DNA of 64,000 nt. Origin: Bacteroidaceae bacterium. GTDB lineage: Bacteria; Bacteroidota; Bacteroidia; Bacteroidales; Bacteroidaceae. Shown piece after piece: positions 25,701 through 34,245 of the stretch (positions are counted from its first letter, which is position 1; every line of letters starts with the position of its first letter). A model generated the notes under the pieces. The model was not told the DNA's origin, did no database searches, and saw nothing but the letters and a program-made list of their open reading frames with translations. Position numbers and translations under genes: made by a program. Location: positions 124,001 to 188,000 of the forward strand of contig JAFNXM010000036.1 of assembly GCA_017383485.1 (NCBI GenBank). Reading direction: 5' to 3'.

Positions 25701-26435
25701 ATCACTCCTGAAAGCGAATACTTTGTACCTGCTGTCAACGCACTCAAGCATCGTGGTGACGCTGCTACAGGTTGGTCAATGGGTTGGAAGGTTAACCTCT
25801 GGGCACGTGCTCAGGATGGCGACCACGCTCACGTGATCATCAAGAATGCCCTCAAGCACTCTACAACATACGGCACTGACCAGGGTCAAGGTGGTATCTA
25901 CTACAACCTCTTCGACTCTCACGCTCCATTCCAAATCGATGGTAACTTCGGTGTATGCTCTGGTATGGCTGAAATGCTTCTGCAAAGTGCACACAACTAT
26001 ATCAGCATCCTCCCTGCACTCCCTGCAGTATGGGCTAAGACTGGTAAGGTGAAGGGTATGAAGGCTATCGGTAACTTCACAGTAGACTTCGAATGGCTCG
26101 ACGGTAAGTGTCAAAACGCTAAGATCGTGAGCAATGCTGGTGCACCTCTCCGTGTACGTTGCAAGGTTGGTCTGATCGACTTGCCAAATGCTGGTATCAC
26201 TGTGAACGGTAAGCAAGTGGCTGTACAAGTAGACGAAAACGGTATCGTGACTATCCCTTGTGCTAAGGGTGATGTTGTGAAGATCGATTTCACAAGAGAA
26301 GAGACTGCAATCTCTCAGGTTGTGGCTGAACAAGTAAAGGATAACACTATCTACGACCTCTCTGGCCGCAAATTGAATAAGGCTCCTGAAAAGGGTGTGT
26401 ATATTCAAGGTGGAACTAAGAAGTTCGTAAAGTAA
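22752..26435 (+). CDS. Large secreted GH95 glycosidase with N-terminal lectin-like modules and T9SS-like tail
   Basis: 1227 residues, about 400 more than a plain GH95. Signal peptide ~1-21 (ends MQAQQ). Residues ~22-155 and ~200-385 are beta-rich modules (KVYTLRSARAFLLYS ... YYLYSVGAGKYVGS; KFYTIRGGHGGFV), similar in style to those in the 12389-15766 protein. The GH95 part runs from ~392: LPLGNGELGCMVYGG, LQFNEKTLWSG, NNLQGIWND. Catalytic equivalents are Glu874 (FSAEQHG), Asn745/Asn747 (TNINIQMNYW) and Asp1063 (APFQIDGNFG). Around the acid the usual SPEHGP is changed to SAEQHG, so specificity may differ from the first GH95 (fucose or L-galactose). The last ~35 residues (IYDLSGRKL ... KGVYIQGGTKKFVK) resemble a T9SS sorting signal, so it is probably cell-surface. 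Very biased codons suggest high expression. Confidence 0.9.
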   Translation: MRKISLMLLTFFCMIFAMQAQQVTSLSQLSNNKVYTLRSARAFLLYSSKVPGEIASSTGKLVGTVTQNPEDPNQQFRIEKQGSNYYLYSVGAGKYVGSTGGFSASPSAALSLQNIGGSYPWKLTIGGNGMNSQESGQMDAGIVVNSWTTTDAGNCYVINEVAVGPQTYTVLTLGADNVSVTYNGKAYKNGDTFTAEAAVKKSELTPSTVSGKFPVVKVDGTTIYLSYFDNNTKFYTIRGGHGGFVSTAPDYVDGGNLLLSNTNTAKDNKGIWAFVAQTGGGYKIYNYSTGLFKVLGMTGSEANARATMVDPSATSHTTVFDGTFNFNGQASYIKLKGTSSNYWNKRGNYLALWNSSAASNGDTGSMFYIEEVDYANYPDEYVHEISDIEGVKTFSPKNPNTLWYTTSAEAAGVSNPWMEYALPLGNGELGCMVYGGVATEELQFNEKTLWSGSANVVGAGSGSRTFMNFGSLFIANRDGSLSEGVTDYVRYLDIEEGIAGVEFKNAKGTKQIRKYFSSAPDQVIAGQYKTEGADKLNLVFTLEPGTGINAGKVVYENGTASFSGAMTVKYATRLHVVADEGAVITTTGNGISVSNATEVTFYLKGATNFNGDMNVLNNYFTNESVADVDNNVKKTIEAAAAKGFDAVEKDHVADFTAITKRMTFDLGLTTPTVDTKTLIDNYYPNNTGANSKANDHLFLEQLYFHFGRYLAISSNRKPIAAPNNLQGIWNDKGADSPWNSDIHTNINIQMNYWPTEITNLSDLHKPFVNFIIRGAQSEGWKQVGKKYNGGYGWSVLTESSLYNSMSTWGDNYLVANVWYTSHLWTHYRYTQDKEFLKKAFPVMWDCAQFWFHRLIQDRRVKDGTFVAPDEFSAEQHGNEKEDGTAHAQQMISYLFQNIREAIDILGADELGLTTADVEKLNLYLEKTDNGLHTEVYDGAWGNPFNGVKKGEELLREWKYSPYSVGERGHRHISHLMALFPMDQITPESEYFVPAVNALKHRGDAATGWSMGWKVNLWARAQDGDHAHVIIKNALKHSTTYGTDQGQGGIYYNLFDSHAPFQIDGNFGVCSGMAEMLLQSAHNYISILPALPAVWAKTGKVKGMKAIGNFTVDFEWLDGKCQNAKIVSNAGAPLRVRCKVGLIDLPNAGITVNGKQVAVQVDENGIVTIPCAKGDVVKIDFTREETAISQVVAEQVKDNTIYDLSGRKLNKAPEKGVYIQGGTKKFVK

Positions 26436-26457
26436 TCCCTCGGATTAAATAGATTAA

Positions 26458-26496
26458 TAGCAGGATGCGCCAGTAGGTACATCCTGCTATTTTTTG
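26458..26496 (+). terminator. Terminator of the large GH95 gene
   Basis: TAGCAGGATG and CATCCTGCTA form a perfect 10-bp stem with a 12-base loop, followed by six Ts; 22 bases after the stop codon. Confidence 0.92.
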
Positions 26497-26557
26497 ATTT
26501 ATACGCCTATTTTTATTTTGTTATAAGGCTTTATTATCCCAGCGTTTTAAGTCGTAG

Positions 26558-26662
26558 AAAAAAGGTTAGACCTTTTTGAAATTTCGCGACGCCTCGTTAA
26601 AATTTCGCGACGGCTCGTTAAAAAAAGGTCTTGGCTTTTTTCAACAAAGCCTTGGCTTGTTA
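26558..26662 (-). repeat. Modular 21-bp intergenic array, locus 4 (B-A-A-B-B)
   Basis: B slot AAAAAAGGTTAGACC (GG 26564), two A slots in minus orientation with TTTCGCGACGCCTCGTT (CGTT at 26595 and 26616), B slot AAAAGGTCTTGGCTTTTTT (GG 26627) and B slot AAAGCCTTGGCTTGTT (26649). Spacing is 21 or a multiple, except for the last step of 22. It lies between two convergent gene ends, right after the GH95 terminator. Confidence 0.85.
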
Positions 26663-26695
26663 AAACGCCCCCTTGTATAGTGTGAAAAAGTAAAA

Positions 26696-29600
26696 CTATT
26701 CAGCAGATATTGTCTTGAAGGGCAGCGTCGAATTGCCTGAAAATTCGGGTGCCATAAGGCATTGAATTTGCATCGTGCCGAATTGGAACTTGCCTGCTCT
26801 ATTCACGAGATATTCTTCCACATATATGGATTTGCCCTTCTTGATTTCTTCGATGAAATGGAGCGTTTCTGTATCCGATACGGCGCGGTAGGCCCACAAA
26901 CTGCCGCTATGCGTATAGCCCGACAGTGGGCGTGCGGGCACCAAGCCACAAGGATGTTGCAGGGTCAGGCGTACGAAATCGTAATACCTGTCTGCACTGA
27001 TATTCATCACTAATCTTATGCGCTCTCCTACTGCCAATTTTGTATTGTCATTCACTCTTTCCCATTTGCCTTCTCGCAGCACCTCGCTTACGGCATCCAT
27101 CGCAAACCCTGCGCCGGATTGTTGCATATTGGACAAGGGTTGAGTAAAAGTAGCCGTTGCATAGCCCCACGCCAATCCCGCCTCGTCTTGTCTAACTTTC
27201 AGACTGATTTGTTGCTTAGGCGCCCCCTTGCTTGTAAACAAAGATGAATTGCTCTGATCATACACCTTTTTATATTGTCCTAAAGCCGTAGTGTAATCTT
27301 TGTCAGATGGTGTATCCACAATATGTCGGCCCGCATACAATGTATAATATAGTGTAGGCTTCATTTCAAGCCCTTTCACCCACTTGCTCTGACCGCCAGC
27401 AGGCAACAATAGGGCGTGAAGCGCATCTGTCACAGATGGTGCATCCTCCCATACTTGTGTGCGTAGGGACTGTACGAGGTTTAGACGAATTTTCTCGATT
27501 TCATCGCAAAAATCATCCTTTTGCAAACTCATGGCTTCGAGTGTGGCCGTTTGCATCAGCAGGCGTTGCGACTCGGATACTTCTCGCATTTTTTTGCCGT
27601 CGTAATATTTGCCCATAGTTGGAGATTCTACCATATATTCGTCGAGGCTTTTCAGCAAAGCCACTACTTGTTCCACTTTGCCATATTTTGCCATTACCAC
27701 AGCCAGTTGGGGTTTGCTGTGAAGCGGATATTGCGCCAACTGTTCTTTGGCCAAATTCAGCAGATATTGTCCATCATTATTCAGCGCCTTACCATAAATC
27801 GCACATAGATACAGATAGTTGATTTGAGATGAGGTCAGAAGGGGCGTTTGTTTATCTTTCTCGCGATTTAATCGCAGATTTTTCACTTGATTTGCGATTT
27901 CTGCGTCAATATATTTCATCGCCGAGGCTAGCATCGTTGCGCTTTTGGGATTGTGCGTAGTCGACTCTGCTCTTGCCAGGAGTGTGGCAATGTTTAGGGT
28001 AATGCCGTAATTCCCCTGCATACCCTTGAACCAACTCCATGAACCATCGGCATTCTGATGTCCTTTCAATTGTTCGTAAGCCGTAGCCATCTTCACCGCC
28101 CAACTTCCCTCGTCAAACAATCTCGTGAGCTCTTCGCCACGTTTCGCCTCTCTTTCTGCATACGACAACCATGGCGTATTACTGTCCAAACCCTCCAGAT
28201 TTCTTTCCTTGATTTCCTTGCCACTTCCCTTTTGCGCCAAGACGGCATCTTTAATCGCAGGATTATGATGTGCGATATATTTTGCCATTTCCAAAGCATA
28301 ATATTGCGCAGCCCAATCTCTGGCGCCATAACATTTCTTGTCCGTCAAAACAGGCAACGCCTGCACGGCAGTCCACGTAGGGTGGCTGGTCACACCAATG
28401 GTCAAAGTGTGATTGCGGCTACCCTCGGCGTGCAAGAGTGAATCCAATTGGATCGTCTGCGTACCCTTGTCGATCAAAGTAAAGGGAACAGAGCGAGAAA
28501 TCTCCACTCTGTCGGATAAAACGGGCAGGTAGTGCTCCTCGCCATCCGCAAAGTGTTTACTCTGTGCCGTTGCGCGGCAAATCCACAACGTGGGGTCAGT
28601 ATCTGCAGGCACCTCGCACTCGAAAGTCAAGGTTTCCGATGCACCAGCTCCGATGAAATGGCGTTTTTCTTGCTTATAAATCTGCTCGCCCGTCGCTTCA
28701 TTCACAATAGTCAGCACCACGTTTGGACGGAGTGACTGCTGTGACAGATTTTGCAACGTCACAGGCACAGCAAATCTGTCTCCCGAACGAACAAACCTTG
28801 GCAAAGAGGGCTGAACCATGAATTCTTTTCTCGCCACAACTGTGGTGTCCAAACTACCATAATCCATGTGCGCAGTATGTGCTAAGGCATCGAAACGCCA
28901 CGTCGTCAAACTTTGCGGCAGAGTGAAGCAAATCTTCACACAGCCCGCTTCGTCGGTCTTTAGGTTTGGATAAAAGAACGCCGTCTCTGCGAAATTTGTT
29001 CGGGGTTTAACCTCCTGCACTGGCCAAGCATCCATCGTGCGCTCAGCCGTTGCCATATCTTTCGCCAGGTAGGTTTCGCCCATCGCATTACTCCTCTTCG
29101 CCGAAGTTTGTCTGGTTGCACTCATTTTTACCCTTGGCACGGCAGTCTGATACAACATATTTTCCTCCATTTCATCGTAGAAAATAGAATTATCCCACTG
29201 TGCGAATGTCAAAGGTGTATAGTGGTATCTCTTGCGCAAGACATCATGGAACCACAATGTAGTATTATAATATTGTGACCAATGCCAATAGCGATAATTC
29301 AAACGGCGCGGAAATGCGATATTAGAGAAATGCCAATCTTGACGTAGGAAAGCATCCAGCGAAGCGTCGTACATTCTTGCCATAAGTGAAGCTTCAGCGG
29401 GTTTGCCATTGGGGTATTTGACAGAAAGTCTCCATTCCTCCTTTTGCCCAGGCGTCAAATGCGAACGAAACGTTTCCCAATTCAAACAAAGCTTCTTTTC
29501 GGGTGCAGGTCGCAACACATCCACGCTAAAGGTATAAACCTGGTCGTTCTTCATAAACGCAAAGCACCAACGCGCACTTTCGCCGTACGATGGATGATAG

Positions 29601-32278
29601 GCTAAATTGAACTTGACTATTGAGTCCGAAAATGCGATCCGTTGACTTTCCAACAACTTTCCGCCTGCAAATTTGTCGCAGAATAGGGTAATGCTATCAC
29701 AAGCCGAACCTATCATTACATAAGCCGAATCCTGCTTTTCGCTATGTCTGATGTGGTGCCAAAATACCGATGAGTCCGTTACTTTTTTGTTGGTCTCGGA
29801 GAAAAGGATAAAGTCTCTGCGCAAAGTTTCCAAAACCTTGCCATTTTCCAAAAGGGAGAATTCCCACGTATACTTACCCGAAGAAGCATTTGTCAGGACC
29901 TCGGTGCTCACAGGTCTACCAGCAATCAAACTTCCCGTAGCCACGCAAATACTATCCGCCAGGGCGCCTGATTTGTCCGTATCATATTTCCACAGCGCAT
30001 ACTGCAATTCTCTTTCCTGCGCTTTGCCCGCTGCATTAAAGCAATTGACCTGCAGTTGGGGAGTAGACTCGCGACAAACGACATCAGGCCAATTTGCGTC
30101 CAGCCAATAGCTTTTGGTGCCTGCCTGTAGGACGATACTGCCCGAGGCGGTCTCTCCATTCTCCGCCGTCACATCATAATTTATGGTATAAAAGTAGCGT
30201 TGAAAGTGGGCGAAATCCTTTTTCTCCGTAGTGCCACACAAATAAGCGGGGATGTGGAATTGTCCGTTTTCATCGGTATTGCATTCACCGTTGGTTTGAT
30301 ATTGTTTCTGTTCGGTATAATACCATGACGTGCGGCTCAGGCGCCATTTTACTTTGGCGCCGACTACGGGCAAATCAGTGTAACTTCGTGCATTGCCAAC
30401 CAGGACTATTGTATCGCCCAAGGCGTATGATGCTGTCGGGTCGTTGACTATTGCGGTAAACGTGGGACGCTTGTATTCCTCCACTCTGAATCGCAGAGAA
30501 GCGCTTTGACCGCCTTTCCCTTGTGCTACGACAGAGAAATAGCCCGTCAGACATGCTTGGGGCAAGGTGAAGTCTGCATTAAAATTGCCCATTTCATCGG
30601 AGATAACTTCCCACGTCTGGAGTTCCTTGCGATTGACATCGTAGAGGCGAAGTGTGATGGGGAATTTGGACTCTGTATTATAATCGTCGCCGCGTTTGGT
30701 AAATACGACGCCAGCAATACGGACCGTTTGCCCGGGGCGGTATATCGCACGATCGGCAAATAACTGCAGAGTCGTTTCGCTACGCATCGTGTGATGGTCG
30801 TATGACCTATAATAATCTTTAGCAGGGGTAAATGGCAACATATATTCATCTCTGCCTACCTTGGGTAAATAGTTTTTGCCCAGCATCTCACCTTGCAGAT
30901 AGATATAGCCATCTTTGTCGGCGTAGATGCTCCTCTCTTTGTTGCCGTCTTTGCCAAAAAGAACGATTTCACCGCCAAATTCCACTTTTCCGCTTCGTGC
31001 ATCCAACAAGACTACGCGCACCGAGTCCTTGCCGACATTTATCCACAAGGGGCGCACACGGCTGACGTGCATGATGTCGGATTTTTCCCACTTGCCGTTC
31101 ACGTAGAGGGCACACTCATAGATGCCGGGCTCTGCCACCGAGACGTGCAACGTATCAGACTGCACCTGGTATGTTGGCAGTGTCGGAGTATTGATATTAT
31201 ATATAGTAGGGTGTCCCTGACGATACTGTTTCCATTGCACGTCCCCCTTTCGCAATTGATGAACTTGTGCTGCATTTATTCCGAGACGATACAGTCGTAG
31301 TTCTGCCCGTTTCATATTCTTCCCCTCGACTACAAAATGTGCCATTTCATCGGGATATAGCACCTGTGGCATGCCGCTGATTTCAACTTGCGCCAGTTGT
31401 AATTCGGCCAGGTGCTTTTTCAGCAAATTCGCCTCGTTGCTCCGGCGATACAGACGCAGACCTTCTTCTACCTTAGCCATAACAATGCTATCGCGCTGGG
31501 CGGTTTGTGGCAAATAGGTGAAGGACAAAAACTGCAGATAAGTCTGTGCGTTGAGCGGGAGGTCGCAAAATTCCTCGGCGACTTTACATAGCGCCTTGTA
31601 GTTGGGGTTTTCTGGCAAAACATCGTAGGAAATCGGTGCATGCTTAATACTATCCAAGGTCCATAGCAATGCCGCCTCGCGATTTCCCCTGGTGCGATAA
31701 TAGTTTATAAGTCGTGCATATAGTTCGTTGCGCAGCTTGGTGTCTGTTGTCTTAGGGTGACTCAACACTTCTCTGGCTATCGGTGACAACAGGTCTTTGT
31801 TAAAATAGGCATCGCTATTTCCACAATCAAACAGGTCTTTGTAGGGCACAAGGGATGTTCTTCCCAATAATCCGAGAGGCTGAAGCGAAGCATCAAGGTG
31901 ACGTCGGAAAGCAGAGAGCCCAGTGGTGTCTGCATGTGCATAGGCATAGATTTTCATCAAGGCTTGGTGCCAAAGCACGCGCATCACTGTGTCCCTTTCG
32001 GTCGCGGTGTGCCGCTCCATTTTCGACAAACATTGTGAGGCGCTGTCGGCAGATATTTTTTCGTACTGCTGATGAAGTTTGATGAATGCTTTTAGCTCTT
32101 GCACCTTGTCTCCGTCTGATTGAGCGCGCTCCTTGATCTGGTGAAGCAGGCGTATAGTTGTGGTGGGCAAGTCGCCCTTTGCCGCTTGCTCTACGTCCTG
32201 CCACAATTTCTTGTAGCTTTGCCCAGCTGAGACGAGTGTAGATATTATAAAAAGTGTGTATACGAAAAAAATCCTCAT
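26696..32278 (-). CDS. Alpha-2-macroglobulin-family protein without thioester
   Basis: 1860 residues with the start at 32278 (MRIFFVYTLFIISTLVSAGQ, a signal peptide). The frame is open for 26 codons upstream, but these lack a signal peptide. The protein has an N-terminal helical region (~20-290), then macroglobulin beta domains (MG2-like ADRAIYRPGQTVRIAGVVF ... GNFNADFTLP; later AFFYPNLKTDEAGCVKICFTLP and FMVQPSLPRFVRSGDRFAVPV). In thioester-bearing members a CxEQ sits in the helical domain that follows; here the corresponding place (about residue 1314) reads KKCYGARDWAAQYYA, so the thioester is absent. Such proteins are thought to trap proteases or protect the envelope; the mechanism here would rely on shape only. 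It is a periplasmic or outer-membrane-associated stand-alone gene. Confidence 0.88.
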   Translation of the reverse strand: MRIFFVYTLFIISTLVSAGQSYKKLWQDVEQAAKGDLPTTTIRLLHQIKERAQSDGDKVQELKAFIKLHQQYEKISADSASQCLSKMERHTATERDTVMRVLWHQALMKIYAYAHADTTGLSAFRRHLDASLQPLGLLGRTSLVPYKDLFDCGNSDAYFNKDLLSPIAREVLSHPKTTDTKLRNELYARLINYYRTRGNREAALLWTLDSIKHAPISYDVLPENPNYKALCKVAEEFCDLPLNAQTYLQFLSFTYLPQTAQRDSIVMAKVEEGLRLYRRSNEANLLKKHLAELQLAQVEISGMPQVLYPDEMAHFVVEGKNMKRAELRLYRLGINAAQVHQLRKGDVQWKQYRQGHPTIYNINTPTLPTYQVQSDTLHVSVAEPGIYECALYVNGKWEKSDIMHVSRVRPLWINVGKDSVRVVLLDARSGKVEFGGEIVLFGKDGNKERSIYADKDGYIYLQGEMLGKNYLPKVGRDEYMLPFTPAKDYYRSYDHHTMRSETTLQLFADRAIYRPGQTVRIAGVVFTKRGDDYNTESKFPITLRLYDVNRKELQTWEVISDEMGNFNADFTLPQACLTGYFSVVAQGKGGQSASLRFRVEEYKRPTFTAIVNDPTASYALGDTIVLVGNARSYTDLPVVGAKVKWRLSRTSWYYTEQKQYQTNGECNTDENGQFHIPAYLCGTTEKKDFAHFQRYFYTINYDVTAENGETASGSIVLQAGTKSYWLDANWPDVVCRESTPQLQVNCFNAAGKAQERELQYALWKYDTDKSGALADSICVATGSLIAGRPVSTEVLTNASSGKYTWEFSLLENGKVLETLRRDFILFSETNKKVTDSSVFWHHIRHSEKQDSAYVMIGSACDSITLFCDKFAGGKLLESQRIAFSDSIVKFNLAYHPSYGESARWCFAFMKNDQVYTFSVDVLRPAPEKKLCLNWETFRSHLTPGQKEEWRLSVKYPNGKPAEASLMARMYDASLDAFLRQDWHFSNIAFPRRLNYRYWHWSQYYNTTLWFHDVLRKRYHYTPLTFAQWDNSIFYDEMEENMLYQTAVPRVKMSATRQTSAKRSNAMGETYLAKDMATAERTMDAWPVQEVKPRTNFAETAFFYPNLKTDEAGCVKICFTLPQSLTTWRFDALAHTAHMDYGSLDTTVVARKEFMVQPSLPRFVRSGDRFAVPVTLQNLSQQSLRPNVVLTIVNEATGEQIYKQEKRHFIGAGASETLTFECEVPADTDPTLWICRATAQSKHFADGEEHYLPVLSDRVEISRSVPFTLIDKGTQTIQLDSLLHAEGSRNHTLTIGVTSHPTWTAVQALPVLTDKKCYGARDWAAQYYALEMAKYIAHHNPAIKDAVLAQKGSGKEIKERNLEGLDSNTPWLSYAEREAKRGEELTRLFDEGSWAVKMATAYEQLKGHQNADGSWSWFKGMQGNYGITLNIATLLARAESTTHNPKSATMLASAMKYIDAEIANQVKNLRLNREKDKQTPLLTSSQINYLYLCAIYGKALNNDGQYLLNLAKEQLAQYPLHSKPQLAVVMAKYGKVEQVVALLKSLDEYMVESPTMGKYYDGKKMREVSESQRLLMQTATLEAMSLQKDDFCDEIEKIRLNLVQSLRTQVWEDAPSVTDALHALLLPAGGQSKWVKGLEMKPTLYYTLYAGRHIVDTPSDKDYTTALGQYKKVYDQSNSSLFTSKGAPKQQISLKVRQDEAGLAWGYATATFTQPLSNMQQSGAGFAMDAVSEVLREGKWERVNDNTKLAVGERIRLVMNISADRYYDFVRLTLQHPCGLVPARPLSGYTHSGSLWAYRAVSDTETLHFIEEIKKGKSIYVEEYLVNRAGKFQFGTMQIQCLMAPEFSGNSTLPFKTISAE

Positions 32279-32440
32279 AAACCCGGTGTTGAAAATTGTT
32301 TGTGATGTTATGCAAGACAAAGTAACGATTTTATTTTCATACAAGCTCTGTATCATGTATTAAAAAATATTATCAGCATTTTTGCCGTGCCCTTTTTATG
32401 CTGATCGCACGGCTGAAAAATCCCCGATAAATTCCCCCCA

Positions 32441-32583
32441 GAAAAAAGCCTAGGCCTTTTTTTAACGAGGCGTCGCGAAATTTTAACGAGGCGTCGCGAA
32501 ATTTTAACGAGGCGTCGCGAAATTTAAAAAAGGTTAGACTTTTTTTCAACGACCCGTCGCGAAGTTTTCACAAGGACTTTGTC
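32441..32583 (+). repeat. Modular 21-bp intergenic array, locus 5 (B-A-A-A-B-A)
   Basis: The longest and cleanest array. B slot AAAAAAGCCTAGGCCTTTTT, then three A slots with core GAGGCGTCGCGAAA (AACGAG at 32464, 32485, 32506), B slot AAAAAGGTTAGACTTTTTT, then a variant A slot (AACGACCCGTCGCGAAG at 32548, exactly 42 bp after the previous). It lies between divergent genes (A2M on minus, inositol-phosphate synthase on plus). The remainder of the gap 32279-32750 holds only the plus-strand -7 box at 32703. Confidence 0.9.
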
Positions 32584-32702
32584 GTATCAAAAAAGCGGAG
32601 CTTTAGCGCAGTGGGAGTCCTAAATGTCGGATAAAATGTATAAAGTTACGCTGTGCCGACGTTTTATTTCTCACATTATTCCCTTTATTGAAAAACTATC
32701 AC

Positions 32703-32710
32703 TACTTTTG
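32703..32710 (+). promoter_or_regulatory. -7 element of the inositol-phosphate synthase gene
   Basis: TACTTTTG matches TAnnTTTG; no good -33 TTTG at the expected place. Leader about 35 bases. Confidence 0.55.
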
Positions 32711-32750
32711 TGCGAACGGAATATAAAAACACAATAAATAATATAAGTAT

Positions 32751-34043
32751 ATGAAACCAGCAAGTGGAAAATTGGGTGTGCTCTGTGTCGGTTTGGGCGC
32801 AGTGACCACTACATTCATTACCGGTGTCCTGATGGCTCGCAAGGGTTTGGCTAAGCCTGTGGGCTCGATGACTCAGTACGACAAAATCAGAGTGGGACGC
32901 GGTGAAAACAAGAAATACCTGCACTACGGCGAGATAGTCCCCCTGACCGAACTCAAGGATATGGTATTCGGTGCATGGGACGTCTATCCCGCAAATGCTT
33001 TTGAAAGTGCTGTCAACGCCGATGTGCTTCGCGCCAAAGATATTCTGCCTGTCGAGGAAGAATTGAAAGCAATCGTGCCAATGAAGGCGGCTTTCGACAA
33101 AAACTATGCTAAGCGCCTGGATGGCGAGAATGTGAAGGACTGTGCTACGCGTTGGGAAATGGTAGAAGCACTGCGCGAAGATATCCGTAAGTTTAAAGCA
33201 GAGAATGACTGCGAGCGTATCGTAGTGCTGTGGGCGGCTTCGACCGAGATCTATGTGCCTGTGTGCGACGAAGTACATGGTACACTCGCAGCGCTTGAAA
33301 ATGCGATGAAGGCAGACGATCGTGAACATATTGCTCCCTCTATGTGCTATGCTTATGCTGCCCTGGCTGAAGGTGCTCCCTTCATCATGGGTGCACCAAA
33401 CACCACAGTGGATATTCCCGCTATGTGGGAGATGGCTGAAATGGTGAAGATGCCTATCGCAGGCAAGGACTTCAAGACAGGTCAAACCCTGGTGAAGTCA
33501 GGCTTTGCTCCAATCATCGGTACACGCTGTCTGGGTCTGTCGGGATGGTTCTCTACAAATATTTTGGGCAATCGCGACGGTTTGGTATTGGACGAACCAG
33601 CCAACTTCCATACCAAGGAAGTATCAAAACTTTCTACTCTCGAAAGTATCCTCGTGCCAGAAAACCAGCCAGATCTTTATACAGACTATTATCATAAGGT
33701 GCGTATCAATTATTATCCACCTCGCAATGACGACAAGGAAGGTTGGGACAACATCGATATCTTTGGTTGGATGGGTTACCCTATGCAGATCAAGATCAAC
33801 TTCCTTTGTCGCGACTCAATCCTGGCTGCTCCGCTCTGTCTGGACCTTGTGTTGCTTTCAGACTTGGCAGCGCGCGCTGGTAAGTATGGCAATCAACACT
33901 TCCTGAGCTTCTATTTGAAGAGTCCAATGCACGATTACACCAAGGGCGAAGTGCCGGTGAACCACCTCTTCCAACAATACACAATGCTCAAGAATGCTAT
34001 TCGCGAAATGGGCGGATACGAGCCAGACGAGGAGATGGATTAA
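32751..34043 (+). CDS. ino1: Myo-inositol-1(3)-phosphate synthase
   Basis: 430 residues. It isomerises glucose 6-phosphate to inositol phosphate using NAD+ in the cytoplasm. The N-terminal Rossmann motif is GVLCVGLGAVTTTFITGV (residues ~9-26). Further signatures are the NTTVDIPAMWEMAEM segment, AGKDFKTGQTLVKSG (catalytic Lys region), the STNILGNRDG loop and the C-terminal DLVLLSDLAARAGKYG. In Bacteroides this enzyme feeds inositol-lipid synthesis, where it sits in a cluster with lipid-synthase genes. Here it is alone: the next genes are metY and rlpA on the other strand. It ends at a strong bidirectional terminator. Confidence 0.93.
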   Translation: MKPASGKLGVLCVGLGAVTTTFITGVLMARKGLAKPVGSMTQYDKIRVGRGENKKYLHYGEIVPLTELKDMVFGAWDVYPANAFESAVNADVLRAKDILPVEEELKAIVPMKAAFDKNYAKRLDGENVKDCATRWEMVEALREDIRKFKAENDCERIVVLWAASTEIYVPVCDEVHGTLAALENAMKADDREHIAPSMCYAYAALAEGAPFIMGAPNTTVDIPAMWEMAEMVKMPIAGKDFKTGQTLVKSGFAPIIGTRCLGLSGWFSTNILGNRDGLVLDEPANFHTKEVSKLSTLESILVPENQPDLYTDYYHKVRINYYPPRNDDKEGWDNIDIFGWMGYPMQIKINFLCRDSILAAPLCLDLVLLSDLAARAGKYGNQHFLSFYLKSPMHDYTKGEVPVNHLFQQYTMLKNAIREMGGYEPDEEMD

Positions 34044-34177
34044 ACTCAATGCTTTGAACGTGACTTCTGACATTACGGCAGGATGTTTAACTATTAAAAT
34101 GTTTTGTTGAGAAGAAGTATTTAGTTCTTTGCATTTCTGATCCTTATAGATACGATGTATACATATATATAAATAAA

Positions 34178-34209
34178 GAAGCGCCTCCATCACGGAGGCG
34201 CTTCTTTTG
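34178..34209. terminator. Bidirectional terminator between ino1 and metY
   Basis: GAAGCGCCTCC and GGAGGCGCTTC form a perfect 11-bp stem around a short loop, flanked by A-rich sequence on the left and TTTTGT on the right, so it can end transcripts from both convergent genes. Confidence 0.9.
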
Positions 34210-34245
34210 TATTCGGGGTATGAATTGTTCTTTGGCGTAAGTGTA

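Noticed and set aside
24531..25751. Antisense open frames within the large GH95 gene
   Set aside because: Strong codon bias in the sense strand leaves the reverse frames open; no signal or family features.
32441..32583. CRISPR array
   Set aside because: Repeats are 21 bp and directly adjoining, with no unique spacers and no cas genes in the window.
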